NCBI GenBank assembly: GCA_020637235.1
Contig: JACJWG010000019.1
Location: forward strand, 1-64,000
Reading direction: 5' to 3'
Length of the DNA stretch: 64,000 nucleotides
Origin: Acidimicrobiaceae bacterium
GTDB lineage: Bacteria; Actinomycetota; Acidimicrobiia; Acidimicrobiales; Ilumatobacteraceae
Part shown: one piece after another, positions 28,264 through 37,074 of the stretch
Position numbering within the stretch: position 1 is the stretch's first letter
Layout of the letters: every line of letters begins with the position of its first letter
The notes under the pieces: generated by a model
Database searches by the model: none
What the model was told of the DNA's origin: nothing
What the model saw: only the letters and a program-made list of their open reading frames with translations
Made by a program: the position numbers and the translations under genes

Positions 28264-31200
28264 ATGTCGCCGTTCCGTGAACAACGGCTCAAGATCGCGC
28301 GCAGCGGCGCCGATCACCCATTCGTGCGGAACCTGTGGAAATGGTGGCTGGCCCTCGCCGGCACGCTCACCTTCGTCTATTTCGTGATCCCCCAGACGGC
28401 GGAGACGAAGCTCGTGCTCTACAACGGGACGGGCTTGCTGGCCGTGGTGTCCATCTTGGTGGGCATCCGGATCAACCGTCCCGAGAACCGCACGCCGTGG
28501 TTGTTCTTCGCCGCCGGCCTCGGGTCGTTCCTCACCGCCGACATCATGTACTACCTGCTCGAGCTGATGGCAGGCGACGCCGGGCCGGCGTTCCCGTCGA
28601 TCGCCGACGTCTTCTACCTCGGCATGTACCCGATCGTGATCATCGGATTGGTCAAGATCCTTCGCGACGTCGCCCCTGGCCGCGACTACGCGAGCCTCAT
28701 CGACGCCGCCGTCGTGGGCATCGCCGTGTTCGGCACCGTGTGGGTGATCTGGGTCGACGACGTCGTGGACGCGCCGTTCGACTCGGTGGCCGGACTCGTC
28801 ACCCAGCTCGCGTACCCGGTGATGGACGTCGCGCTGTTCACCGTGGCCGCCCGACTGGTCGTGAACATGCACCTGCGCCACCGTCCCTTCGGGATGTTGG
28901 TGGCAGCGCTCGGCTCGCTCGCCATCGCCGACACGGCCTACGGCTTCTACAACACCCAGGGCACCTTCGAGACCGGGATGTACCCCGACTTCTTCTGGCT
29001 CGGCTTCTACGTGCTGTTCGGCGCCGCTGCCCTGCACCCCGAGTCGCAGCGGTCGGCGGCCGCCGACGAGCTCGTCGAAGGGCGCCTCACCGGTCGGCAG
29101 CTCGTCATCATGTTCGTCGCCACGCTGGCCGTGCCGATGGTCGACCTCTTCTGGGGCAATCCTGCCGATCGCCCGATCACGATCGTCGCGTCGGCGTTGC
29201 TGTTCCTGCTGATCCTGCTCCGGGTGTTCAGCCTCACGAAGGCGCTCGAGAACGGGCGCGACCGCTTGCGGCACGAGGCGACCCACGACTCGCTCACGGG
29301 ACTCTGCAACCGCACCCTCTTCGCCGATCGCACGGCCACGGCCTTGCGTGAGGCGAGCGACGACCACACGCTCGCGGTGTTGTTCATCGACCTCGACGAC
29401 TTCAAGGTCATCAACGACAGCCTCGGCCACTTCGCCGGCGACGAACTGCTGAAGGAGGCATCGGTGCGTCTGTCGCGCTGCGTGCGTCCGGGTGACGTCG
29501 TGGCCCGCCTCGGCGGCGACGAGTTCGCCGTCCTGTTGCAGTCGGCGGTCGACCGCAACGACGTCATCTCGGTCGCTCGGCGCGTGCTCGACGCCATGGC
29601 ACAGCCGATCGATCTCGGTCGTCGTTCGGTGCGCGCGTCGTGCAGCATCGGCATCGCGATCGACCTCGACGAGACGACCGAGGTGGAGACGCTGTTGCGC
29701 AACGCCGACGTCGCGATGTACCTGTCGAAGTCGCGTGGCAAGGGTCGCTTCGAGTTCTTCGAGGCTCGCATGCACGAGGACGCGATCGAGCGCCTCGACC
29801 TGAAGGCCGACCTCGAGCGTGCGGTCGAGAACAAGGAGTTCGTGCTCCACTACCAGCCGATCTTCGACCTGCAGACCGGTCACGTGGTGCTGGTGGAGGC
29901 GCTCATCCGCTGGAAGCACCCACAGCGCGGCATGATCGGGCCGGATCGCTTCATCCCGCTGGCCGAGGAGAACGGGCTGATCGTCCCGATCGGCAACTGG
30001 GTGCTCACCGAGGCCTGCAAGCAAGCGGCGATGTGGCGCCGCATGGACGGCATCGACGACGCGCTCAGCATCTCGGTGAACCTGTCGATGCGCCAGTTGC
30101 AGGACGGCCAGCTGCTCAACGTGCTGACCGCCGCCCTGAAGGACTCGGGCCTGCCTGCCAACCGGCTGGTACTGGAGATCACCGAGTCGATGCTCGCCGT
30201 CGACGCCGACCGCACCGCCGGTGTGCTCGAGCAGCTGAAGACGATCGGCGTGAAGATCGCGATCGACGACTTCGGCACCGGCTACTCGTCCCTCAGCTAC
30301 CTGCGCGCCTTCCCGGTCGACTCGATCAAGATCGACAAGAGCTTCATCCGCGAGTTGCACACCAGCAAGACCACGACGGCGCTCATCGAAGCGGTGGTGA
30401 ACCTCGCCTCGGCGCTCGGCGCCTACACGGTGGCCGAGGGCATCGAGTACAGCGAGCAGGCCAACATCCTCCGCAAGCTCGGCTGCAACCGGGCGCAGGG
30501 TTACTACTACTGCCGTCCGCTGCCGGGCCCGGCGCTCACCTCGCTGATGCGGGAGCACGCCGGCGACGAGGTCGAGCCGCTCGAGGTCTGGCGTCGTGCC
30601 GCCGAGACGGTGCAGCGTCGCTCGTACGACACCGAGATCCGCGTCGGCATGAAGGAGATCAACTCGATCAGCGACGAGATCGTCGAGCTGAACCAGCGGG
30701 TGGGCGTCCCGCTCATGGCCAGCTGGCCGTGGCATCAGCACTGGTGCGAGTCCTTCAGCGCCTGGACGCCGCTGCTGGTGGGCGTCCGCGCCACCGACAA
30801 CGGTCGCCTGAAGGGTGCGGCGCTGCTGGCGACCAGCCAGCGCGCCGAGGGCACGGCGATCGTGGCGATGGGCAACTCGAGTTCGTTGTGCACGGTGCTG
30901 CAGGCGGTCGACGAGAGCGCCGCCGATGCGTTGGCCGCGGCGGTCGAGCAGTACCTCGACGGCCTGTCGGGTGCGTGGTCGCTCGACTTCGAGCAGCTCC
31001 ACGATCTCGACCGCACCATGCTCGGCCTGGCCGACCGGCTCGACCACGCCCAGGTGTTGCCCGAGCTGCGTGTCCCGCGCGTCACCTTCAGCGGCGACAA
31101 CCGGCTCGACCTGGTGCTCAGCAAGAGCATGCAGAAGCAGCTCCGTCGGGCGCGGGCCAAGATCGAGCAGGCCGGCCTCGACATGTCGATCGCGTTCGAT

Positions 31201-31686
31201 CGCGGCCGTGCGATCACCACCGAGCTGATCGACGAGGTCGAGTCGGTGCACGTGATGCGCGACCGCGTGTCGAGGCGGCAGAGCGACCTCGACCGTCCGG
31301 CCGAGCGCGAGTTCTGGCGGCGTGTGGTGGAGGGCGGCTACGACGGGCAGTGGGAGGTCGAGATCGCGACCCTGCGCTTCGACGGTCAGCTCGCCGCGTA
31401 CGTGGTCGCGCTGCTCGACGGCGACGTGTACCGCGTGTACGACGGCCGGATGAACAGCGAGTGGTCGGCGTACTCGCCCGGCCGGCTGGTGGAAGCAGCG
31501 GCGCTCAACCGTGCGCTGCAGGACACGCGGTTCACCCTGCTCGACTGGATGTCGGGTGTGGCGGCCGAGAAGCTGCTGGTGGCCAACACGGCCGAGGGTC
31601 GCGCGCGCCTGGTCGCGACGTCGGGCAGCCGCTACCTGAAGCCCGACCGTCGCTCGAAGGTGCCGGCGATCGCCGCCGGCAACTGA
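28264..31686 (+). CDS. Membrane GGDEF-EAL protein fused to a C-terminal acyltransferase-like domain
   Basis: Cyclic-di-GMP enzyme of 1140 residues. About nine membrane helices (residues 25-335) precede a GGDEF domain with intact GGDEF at 417-421 and an inhibitory I-site RPGD exactly five residues before it. An EAL domain follows (EAL at 545-547, LEITES, DDFGTGYSSLSYL, KID, AEGIE), so both synthase and phosphodiesterase residues look complete. The last 350 residues contain QKQLRRARAKIEQAG, a long REFWRRVVEGGYDGQWEVEI segment and WSAYSPGRLVEAAALNRAL, resembling the GNAT-6 (CelD/BcsL, BioF2-like) acyltransferase fold. That last assignment is by pattern only. It probably links second-messenger level to an acyl-transfer or binding step. 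Confidence 0.93.
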   Translation: MSPFREQRLKIARSGADHPFVRNLWKWWLALAGTLTFVYFVIPQTAETKLVLYNGTGLLAVVSILVGIRINRPENRTPWLFFAAGLGSFLTADIMYYLLELMAGDAGPAFPSIADVFYLGMYPIVIIGLVKILRDVAPGRDYASLIDAAVVGIAVFGTVWVIWVDDVVDAPFDSVAGLVTQLAYPVMDVALFTVAARLVVNMHLRHRPFGMLVAALGSLAIADTAYGFYNTQGTFETGMYPDFFWLGFYVLFGAAALHPESQRSAAADELVEGRLTGRQLVIMFVATLAVPMVDLFWGNPADRPITIVASALLFLLILLRVFSLTKALENGRDRLRHEATHDSLTGLCNRTLFADRTATALREASDDHTLAVLFIDLDDFKVINDSLGHFAGDELLKEASVRLSRCVRPGDVVARLGGDEFAVLLQSAVDRNDVISVARRVLDAMAQPIDLGRRSVRASCSIGIAIDLDETTEVETLLRNADVAMYLSKSRGKGRFEFFEARMHEDAIERLDLKADLERAVENKEFVLHYQPIFDLQTGHVVLVEALIRWKHPQRGMIGPDRFIPLAEENGLIVPIGNWVLTEACKQAAMWRRMDGIDDALSISVNLSMRQLQDGQLLNVLTAALKDSGLPANRLVLEITESMLAVDADRTAGVLEQLKTIGVKIAIDDFGTGYSSLSYLRAFPVDSIKIDKSFIRELHTSKTTTALIEAVVNLASALGAYTVAEGIEYSEQANILRKLGCNRAQGYYYCRPLPGPALTSLMREHAGDEVEPLEVWRRAAETVQRRSYDTEIRVGMKEINSISDEIVELNQRVGVPLMASWPWHQHWCESFSAWTPLLVGVRATDNGRLKGAALLATSQRAEGTAIVAMGNSSSLCTVLQAVDESAADALAAAVEQYLDGLSGAWSLDFEQLHDLDRTMLGLADRLDHAQVLPELRVPRVTFSGDNRLDLVLSKSMQKQLRRARAKIEQAGLDMSIAFDRGRAITTELIDEVESVHVMRDRVSRRQSDLDRPAEREFWRRVVEGGYDGQWEVEIATLRFDGQLAAYVVALLDGDVYRVYDGRMNSEWSAYSPGRLVEAAALNRALQDTRFTLLDWMSGVAAEKLLVANTAEGRARLVATSGSRYLKPDRRSKVPAIAAGN

Positions 31687-31719
31687 CCGCCGGTCGCCGC
31701 GACCCGGGGCCGGACCGGT

Positions 31720-32739
31720 CTACGCGGCCTTGAGCGCGTCGAGCACCTGACGCCAACGCTCCGGGTCGCTCTTGTAGGGGGCGTAGAAGCTGATCCGCTC
31801 GATCACGTCGCCGTAGCGACGGTGCAACTCGGGTGCGATCTGCTCCGGCTCGCCGACCACGGCGAACGTGTTCAGGATCTCGTCGTCGATCAGGTTGCCC
31901 ATCTCCACCCACTTGCCCTGCTTCGACAGTGTGTTGAGCTCGTCCTGCAGCCCGCCCCAGCCGTGCAACTCGAGCACGGGGCGGTAGGCGGGCGTCGAGC
32001 CGTAGAAGGCGATCTGCTGGCGGGTGCCGGCGGCGGCCGCCGCCATCTGCTCCTCGTTGGTGCCGGTGACGACGAAGCTCGGCCCGACGATCTCGAAGCC
32101 GTCCATCGACTTGCCCGCCTTGGTGCGACCGCGGGTGAGCGCCGGGATGGTGACCTCGCGGAGGTACTTCTCGGTGGTGAACCCGTGGCACAGGAAGCCG
32201 TCGCACACCTCGCCGGCGACCTCGGTCATCAGCTCGCCGACGCCGGCGAGGAAGATCTTCGGCACCCCGAACCCGGCGAGGTCGGCTCGATCAGGAGTGA
32301 AGAACGGGGTCATCAGCGTGTGGGTGTAGAAGTCGCCCCGGAACGCGAGCGGCGTGCCGTTCTCCCACGTGTCCCAGATGGCGCGGATGGCCATGATCAT
32401 CTCGCGCATCCGTGGCGCGGGGTGGCTCCACTCCATGGAGAACCGCTTGGTGATGTGTGGCTTGATCTGGCTGCCGAGGCCGAGGATGAAGCGACCCTTC
32501 GAGAACGCCTGGAGGTCCCAGCCGATGTTGGCGAGCGTCATCGGGTTGCGGGCGAACGCCACGGCGATCGACGTGCCGAGTTCCATCTGCTCGGTGTGCT
32601 CGGCAGCGAGCAGCAACGGGAAGAACGGGTCGTGGCTCGTCTCGGCGGTCCAGGCGCCGCTGTAGCCGGCGGCCTCCAGCTCCGCTGCCTGTGCACCCGC
32701 TCGGTGCAGATCGGTCCCGATGCCCCCGTCGACCTTCAT
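31720..32739 (-). CDS. LLM-class F420-dependent oxidoreductase
   Basis: Luciferase-like flavin/F420 enzyme of 339 residues. It opens MKVDGGIGTDLHRAGAQAAE and contains GAWTAETSHDPFFPL, IAVAFARNPMTLANIGWDL, FILGLGSQIKPHITKRF and FYAPYKSDPERW, the pattern of the TIGR03617-type F420-dependent group common in actinobacteria. Such enzymes transfer hydride between F420H2 and unknown substrates. GGGAC lies a few bases before the ATG at 32737-32739. Its neighbour upstream is a 12-bp minisatellite and a small ORF, so the start region is slightly repeat-rich. Confidence 0.92.
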   Translation of the reverse strand: MKVDGGIGTDLHRAGAQAAELEAAGYSGAWTAETSHDPFFPLLLAAEHTEQMELGTSIAVAFARNPMTLANIGWDLQAFSKGRFILGLGSQIKPHITKRFSMEWSHPAPRMREMIMAIRAIWDTWENGTPLAFRGDFYTHTLMTPFFTPDRADLAGFGVPKIFLAGVGELMTEVAGEVCDGFLCHGFTTEKYLREVTIPALTRGRTKAGKSMDGFEIVGPSFVVTGTNEEQMAAAAAGTRQQIAFYGSTPAYRPVLELHGWGGLQDELNTLSKQGKWVEMGNLIDDEILNTFAVVGEPEQIAPELHRRYGDVIERISFYAPYKSDPERWRQVLDALKAA

Positions 32740-32848
32740 GTCGGTGTCCCTTCGTCCGGTGCCGTCCCGTGACGGACGGTGCGTCTCGTCGCGCAACGTA
32801 CCCGGTCGGGACGGCGGATCCGGTGTCGAGGTGAGGAGCCGCAGGTGC

Positions 32849-32925
32849 GGCGGGTCGGGCGGCGGGTCGGGCGGCGGGTCGGGCGGCGGGTCGGGCGGCG
32901 GGTCAGGCGGCGGGTCAGGCGGCGG
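32849..32925. repeat. 12-bp minisatellite GGCGGGTCGGGC
   Basis: Four exact copies of GGCGGGTCGGGC (32849-32896) are followed by two copies of GGCGGGTCAGGC (32897-32920) and a partial unit. The A variant creates an in-frame TGA on the minus strand at 32915-32917 that ends the small ORF starting at 33202; the units without the A would read through. Confidence 0.9.
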
Positions 32926-33202
32926 AGGTCGCGACCCGGCTCGGACGTCGCGCCTCCACCTCGGTGAGACGGCCGAGGAGGTGGCCGAGGGCGCGCTCGC
33001 GTGCGATCGGCGGCGCGTCGCGATCGGCGAGAAGGGTGACGAGCGGGGAGCACAGCCCATGGGCGCGCAGGCGGACCACGAGCCGGGCGATGTCGCCCTC
33101 GAACGCGGCGACGCCGTGCTCGGCGACGAGGTGGGCGAGCTGGTCGAGATAGCGCTCGCCGGTGGGGACGAGTCGAGTGGCGGGGGCGGCGATGGGAGCC
33201 AT
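32915..33202 (-). CDS. Small hypothetical protein ending in a minisatellite
   Basis: A 95-residue ORF (MAPIAAPATRLVPTGERYLD...) with a natural-looking composition and amphipathic helices (YLDQLAHLVAEHGVAAFEGDIARLVVRLRAHGL is the core). I do not recognise a family. It is divergent from the LysR gene at 33284, so it could be that regulator's target. The stop codon lies inside the 12-bp repeat array, so its C-terminus (RRPSRVATSAA) may vary between strains. Evidence for expression is weak: no clear ribosome binding site. Confidence 0.5.
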   Translation of the reverse strand: MAPIAAPATRLVPTGERYLDQLAHLVAEHGVAAFEGDIARLVVRLRAHGLCSPLVTLLADRDAPPIARERALGHLLGRLTEVEARRPSRVATSAA

Positions 33203-33256
33203 ACGAGCAGTGTGCGCTCACGCTTCGATTCCGTACAGCGATGTTCTCTTGTCGGC

Positions 33257-33277
33257 AGCATCAGCGATGCTTATGAT
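33257..33277 (+). promoter_or_regulatory. Palindrome and leaderless-type promoter of the second LysR gene
   Basis: AGCATC (33257-33262) and GATGCT (33266-33271) form a perfect inverted repeat with a 3-bp spacer. It abuts the -10 box TATGAT (33272-33277), which lies exactly six bases before the ATG at 33284. The layout suggests autoregulation of a leaderless transcript. Confidence 0.5.
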
Positions 33278-33283
33278 CGATCC

Positions 33284-34210
33284 ATGCTCCAGGACGTCGA
33301 GATCCGCCAACTCCGCGCGCTGCAGGCCGTGGCGACCGAGGGGTCGTTCGGTCGTGCGGCGGAGCGGCTGGGCTTCACCCAGTCCGCCATCAGCCAGCAG
33401 ATCGCCGGCCTCGAGCGAGCGGTCGGAGATCGGGTCTTCGACCGACCCGGCGGACCGCGGCGGGTGGAGCTGACACCGATCGGCGCGGTGGTGCTGGCCT
33501 ATGCCGAGGCCGTGGTGGAGCGGATGCGCGCGGCCGAGGACGGGCTGCGGTCGCTGCGCGCCGGCGAGGTCGGGCGGCTGATGGTGGGCTCGTTCCAGAG
33601 CGTGTCGGTGCAGGTGCTGCCACGCGTGGTCGGCAGCCTGCGCAGCGAGCGACCCGGGCTGAGCGTGCGCTGCATCGAGTCGGAGGAGAACGAGGAGCTC
33701 GTCGCGAAGCTGCTCACCGACGAGCTCGACGTGTCGTTCCTGGTCGGTCACTGGGACCACGAGGGTGTCGAGACGATCGAGTTGGCCGTCGATCCGTTCG
33801 TGCTGCTGTCGCCGGCGTCCGAGCGGCATCCGGTGGTGCCGCTCGCGATGTTGAGCGGTGCGCCGCTGATCGGTCAGTCACCGTGCTTCTGCCAGACCCT
33901 GATCGACGACCGGCTGCGCGAGGAGGGCGTCGAGCCCGACTACGTGTTCCGCACCAACGACAACGCGGCGGTGCAGGCGATGGTGCGCACCGGCATGGGG
34001 CGGGCGATCCTGCCGTTCCTGGCCGTCGACACGAACGATCCCGGCGTCACCGTGTCGGCACTCGATCCCGACGTGCCGCCGCGGGTGATCACGATCGGGC
34101 GACGTCGTGGCCGCACGCTCGTTCCCGCCGCCGAGCGTTTCGTCGAGTTGGCGCGCTCGGTGTGTGCCGACCTGCCCCGCTTCGAGCCCTGGGTCGCCGC
34201 CGCCGTCTGA
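33284..34210 (+). CDS. LysR-family transcriptional regulator
   Basis: Regulator of 308 residues. The N-terminal winged helix covers RQLRALQAVATEGSFGRAAE and LGFTQSAISQQIAGLERAVG; the rest is the two-lobed periplasmic-binding-like effector domain (GSFQSVSVQVLPRVVGSLR, TDELDVSFLVGHWD, GMGRAILPFLAVD). Divergent from the small ORF and upstream of the F420-type oxidoreductase, which are the likeliest local targets. The promoter has the same leaderless geometry as the LysR gene at 18147. The effector is unknown. Confidence 0.93.
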   Translation: MLQDVEIRQLRALQAVATEGSFGRAAERLGFTQSAISQQIAGLERAVGDRVFDRPGGPRRVELTPIGAVVLAYAEAVVERMRAAEDGLRSLRAGEVGRLMVGSFQSVSVQVLPRVVGSLRSERPGLSVRCIESEENEELVAKLLTDELDVSFLVGHWDHEGVETIELAVDPFVLLSPASERHPVVPLAMLSGAPLIGQSPCFCQTLIDDRLREEGVEPDYVFRTNDNAAVQAMVRTGMGRAILPFLAVDTNDPGVTVSALDPDVPPRVITIGRRRGRTLVPAAERFVELARSVCADLPRFEPWVAAAV

Positions 34211-34225
34211 CGGCCCGTGGTCGCT

Positions 34226-34253
34226 CCGGCCCGACGAGCCGGTGTGGGGCCGG
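34226..34253. terminator. Candidate bidirectional terminator between LysR and PAC2 genes
   Basis: CCGGCCC (34226-34232) and GGGCCGG (34247-34253) form a 7-bp G+C stem with a 14-base loop in the 54-bp gap between convergent stops. There is no T tract. Confidence 0.4.
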
Positions 34254-34264
34254 CGAGCGCGAAT

Positions 34265-35185
34265 TCAGTCGCCTTGGTCGCGCAGGAAGCGCTCCACCTC
34301 GGCGGCGAGCTCGTCGGCGCTCGGCAGGTCGGCGGCGGGCAGCTCGACGACGCCGGTCTCCTCGACCGCGTCGTATGCGGCCTCGAGCTGGTCGATCATC
34401 GTGCGGTGCTCGGCGTTGCCGCTGACCAGCTGGTCGACCCGCCGGCGCTGTGCCTCGGCCTCGTCGACCAGGTCGCCGGCCTCGACGTCGAGACCCGACA
34501 CCCGTCGCAGGCCGTCGAGGAGCGCGAGGCTGGCGGCCGGGTGCGTCATCGTGCCGAGATAGTGCGGCACCTGAGCCCAGATGCCGAGTGCCGGCACACC
34601 CTTCGCGACGAACGCGTGCTCGAGCACGGCACCCATCCCGGCGGGCACGTCGACGCTGTTCTTCGTGAACGGCACGGTGGCGATCAGGTCGGCCGACGGT
34701 GAGCTGCTCGACAGCCGCGGCGTGCGGGTGTGCGGTGCGGCGAACGGGTACGCGCCGAGCATCACGGCCAGGCGCGTGCCGAGCGTGATCGCGAGGTCGG
34801 TGGCCACGTCGGCGAAGCGCCGCCAGGCCGCATCGGGCTCCGGACCGCTCAGCACCAGGAGATCACTGCCGCTCGGTGTGCGGCCGACCTTCAACTCGAT
34901 CTCGGGCCACACCAGGCGTTCGTTCACGCCCTCGCGGAGCTCCATCGTCGGCCGACGCGCCCGGTAATCGATGAACGCGTCGCCGTCGAAGGTGGCGAGC
35001 ACCCGCGTGGCGCACGACCGCTCGACGGCGTCGAGCGCGGCCGCGGCGGCGCCGCTCGCGTCGATCCAGCCGCTCAGGTGGACGACGAGCACCGGCGCGT
35101 CGAGCACCGGCAGCGTCTCGTGCAGGGTGAACCAGCGCTCGTCCGGCCCGGCGGGTCCCCCGGGCGTACCGGCGTCGCCGCCCAT
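34265..35185 (-). CDS. PAC2-family protein
   Basis: Protein of 306 residues of the PAC2 (proteasome assembly chaperone 2-like) family, widespread in actinobacteria and of unclear bacterial function. Visible features are LDAPVLVVHLSGWIDASGAA, FDGDAFIDYRARRPTMELREG, LLVLSGPEPDAAWRRFA and VPHYLGTMTHPAASLALLDG. The C-terminal 90 residues form a charged helical region (DEAEAQRRRVDQLVSG). The start ATG overlaps the stop of the upstream phosphotransferase by one base (TGATG), so the two are probably co-translated. No proteasome genes are in the window. Confidence 0.9.
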   Translation of the reverse strand: MGGDAGTPGGPAGPDERWFTLHETLPVLDAPVLVVHLSGWIDASGAAAAALDAVERSCATRVLATFDGDAFIDYRARRPTMELREGVNERLVWPEIELKVGRTPSGSDLLVLSGPEPDAAWRRFADVATDLAITLGTRLAVMLGAYPFAAPHTRTPRLSSSSPSADLIATVPFTKNSVDVPAGMGAVLEHAFVAKGVPALGIWAQVPHYLGTMTHPAASLALLDGLRRVSGLDVEAGDLVDEAEAQRRRVDQLVSGNAEHRTMIDQLEAAYDAVEETGVVELPAADLPSADELAAEVERFLRDQGD

Positions 35186-36243
35186 CAGCTCGACGCCAGC
35201 GTCGCGAGGGCCATCGCAGCGGCGCCCTCGACCTGCAGCTTGAACGGTTCGAGCTCGGCGGGATCGCGCTGGCCGAGCGCGCCGCCGACGTAGCGGGCGT
35301 ACACGCCCTCCAGGATGCACGCGAGCTTCCAGTAGGCGAACGACACGTAGAACGGCAGGTTCGACAGGTCGCGACCGCTCACCTCGGCGTAGCGCTCGGC
35401 CAGCTGCACCCGGTCGAAGAACCCGGGTGCCGTGGTGGCCGACCCGGTCCACGCCGACGCCGCGTCGTTCGGGCCGGTCCAGTACACCTGCAGCAACCCC
35501 ACGTCGGCGAGTGGGTCGCCGAGGGTGCAGATCTCCCAGTCGAGCACGGCGACCACCGTGCCGTCGTCGCTTACCATGCAGTTGTCGAGGCGGTAGTCGC
35601 CGTGGACGATCGTGGCCGGACCCTGGGCGGGGATGCGGCGCAGCAGCTCGTCGTGCACCTGATCGACGGCGGGGAGCTCGCGGGTCTTCTGCGAGTTCCA
35701 CTGCCCGTACCAGCGCTTCAGCTGGCGGGCGATGTACTCCTCGTGCTTGCCGAGGTCGTCGAGCCCGACGGCTCGCAGGTCGACGGCGTGGATGGCGGCC
35801 ATCGTGTCGACGATCGACTCGCTCGCCCGGCGACGCGCCGCCGGCTCGAGCACCGCCTCGGCGGTGACCCGGTCGCGGACGACGTGGCCGTCGACGAAGC
35901 CCATCACGTAGAACGGTGCGTCGTTCACCGCCTCGTCGTCGCAGTACCCGAGCGCCGGTGCCACCGGGACCGCCGACGCCTGGAGGCCGCGGATGATCCG
36001 GTGTTCGCGACCCATGTCGTGCGCGCTCGCCAGGCGGTGTCCGAGCGGTGGCCGGCGCAGCACGAAGCGGGTGCCGTCGGCGCCCGTCACGCGGTAGGTG
36101 AGGTTCGAGTGGCCGCCGGCGATGACGTCGAAGCCGAACGGACCCACCGCCCCGGCGACGTGGGTCTCGAGCCAGTCGGTCACCGGGCCGATGGCGATCC
36201 CGGGCACGTCGGGGGAGGCGGGGCTGGGCGGCGCGGCGTTCAT
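35185..36243 (-). CDS. Aminoglycoside phosphotransferase-fold kinase (ACAD10-like)
   Basis: Small-molecule kinase of 352 residues with the APH fold. The Brenner-type catalytic loop is IVHGDYRLDNCMV, and the metal-binding segment is VLDWEICTLGDPLADVG. The N-terminal GFDVIAGGHSNLTYRV and FVLRRPPLGHRLASAHDMGRE match the group related to the kinase domain of eukaryotic ACAD10/11, often linked to hydroxy-acyl-CoA breakdown. No acyl-CoA dehydrogenase is adjacent here, so the substrate is open. It overlaps the PAC2 start by one base and is divergent from the YbbN gene. Confidence 0.9.
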   Translation of the reverse strand: MNAAPPSPASPDVPGIAIGPVTDWLETHVAGAVGPFGFDVIAGGHSNLTYRVTGADGTRFVLRRPPLGHRLASAHDMGREHRIIRGLQASAVPVAPALGYCDDEAVNDAPFYVMGFVDGHVVRDRVTAEAVLEPAARRRASESIVDTMAAIHAVDLRAVGLDDLGKHEEYIARQLKRWYGQWNSQKTRELPAVDQVHDELLRRIPAQGPATIVHGDYRLDNCMVSDDGTVVAVLDWEICTLGDPLADVGLLQVYWTGPNDAASAWTGSATTAPGFFDRVQLAERYAEVSGRDLSNLPFYVSFAYWKLACILEGVYARYVGGALGQRDPAELEPFKLQVEGAAAMALATLASS

Positions 36244-36302
36244 CGAGGTGCACCGTACCGAGCCCGTACGGGAGCTCGCGACTCGCGTGCGCGGCGCGTC
36301 GG

Positions 36303-36308
36303 TAGCCT
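36303..36308 (+). promoter_or_regulatory. Candidate leaderless promoter (-10) of the YbbN gene
   Basis: TAGCCT lies seven bases before the ATG at 36316, within the leaderless spacing of actinobacterial promoters. Confidence 0.35.
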
Positions 36309-36315
36309 CGGGGGC

Positions 36316-37023
36316 ATGCCTGCCATCGATGTCACCGACGTCACCTTCCAGTCCGAGGTCATCGACCGTTCGATGACCACCCCGGTCGTGGTGGACCTGT
36401 GGGCGGAATGGTGCGGTCCCTGCCGCACGATCGGCCCGATCCTCGAACGTGTCACCGACGCCACCGACGGCCAGGTGGTGCTCGCCAAGGTGAACGTCGA
36501 CGAGAACCCGGGTGTGTCCCAGGCGTTCCAGGTGCAGTCGATCCCGGCGGTGTACGCGCTGAAGGACGGCCAGGTGGTCGACGGTTTCGTCGGCGCCTAC
36601 CCCGAGCACGTGATCGAGCAGTTCGTCCAGTCGTTGCTCCCGTCGGCGTCGGCCGTGCGCATCGCGGAGCTCGTCGCCGCCGGTGACGAGGCGAGCCTGC
36701 GGGCCGCCCTCGAGCTCGAGCCGGCCAACGAGTCGGCGATCGTGGCGCTGGCCGAGCTGCTCGTCGAGCAGGGTCAGGCCGACGAGGCACTCCAGTTGCT
36801 CGCCCGCATCCCCGAGACCGAGCGCACCCGCAAGGTGGCTGCCGCCGCCCGGCTGAGCACCTCGCCGGCCGACGACTACGACCAGCAGCTCGCCGCACTG
36901 CTCGATCGCGTGAAGAGCGACGACGATGCCCGGCAGCAGTTCGTCGACATCCTCGAGCTCATGGGTCCCGACGACCCGCGGACGGCGCAGTACCGACGGC
37001 AGCTCACCAGCCGGCTCTACTGA
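36316..37023 (+). CDS. ybbN: Thioredoxin-TPR co-chaperone, YbbN/CnoX-like
   Basis: Protein of 235 residues. A thioredoxin domain covers about 1-110 with an intact WCGPC site (Cys33, Cys36) and cis-Pro segment QSIPAVYALKDG, followed by a C-terminal TPR-like helical domain (LELEPANESAIVALAELLVE, then a second repeat). E. coli CnoX/YbbN has a similar layout but lacks a working CxxC; here the cysteines are retained, so redox activity is likely. It probably holds unfolding proteins for DnaK or GroEL. Followed by the small HExxH gene 51 bp downstream. Confidence 0.92.
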   Translation: MPAIDVTDVTFQSEVIDRSMTTPVVVDLWAEWCGPCRTIGPILERVTDATDGQVVLAKVNVDENPGVSQAFQVQSIPAVYALKDGQVVDGFVGAYPEHVIEQFVQSLLPSASAVRIAELVAAGDEASLRAALELEPANESAIVALAELLVEQGQADEALQLLARIPETERTRKVAAAARLSTSPADDYDQQLAALLDRVKSDDDARQQFVDILELMGPDDPRTAQYRRQLTSRLY

Positions 37024-37062
37024 CCGCGCCCGACGGTGACGGCGCCCCCCGAGGTGCGGGGG

Positions 37063-37068
37063 TACGCT
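37063..37068 (+). promoter_or_regulatory. Candidate leaderless promoter (-10) of the HExxH gene
   Basis: TACGCT sits exactly six bases before the ATG at 37075 and supports that start over the in-frame GTG at 37036. Confidence 0.4.
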
Positions 37069-37074
37069 GCGGCC

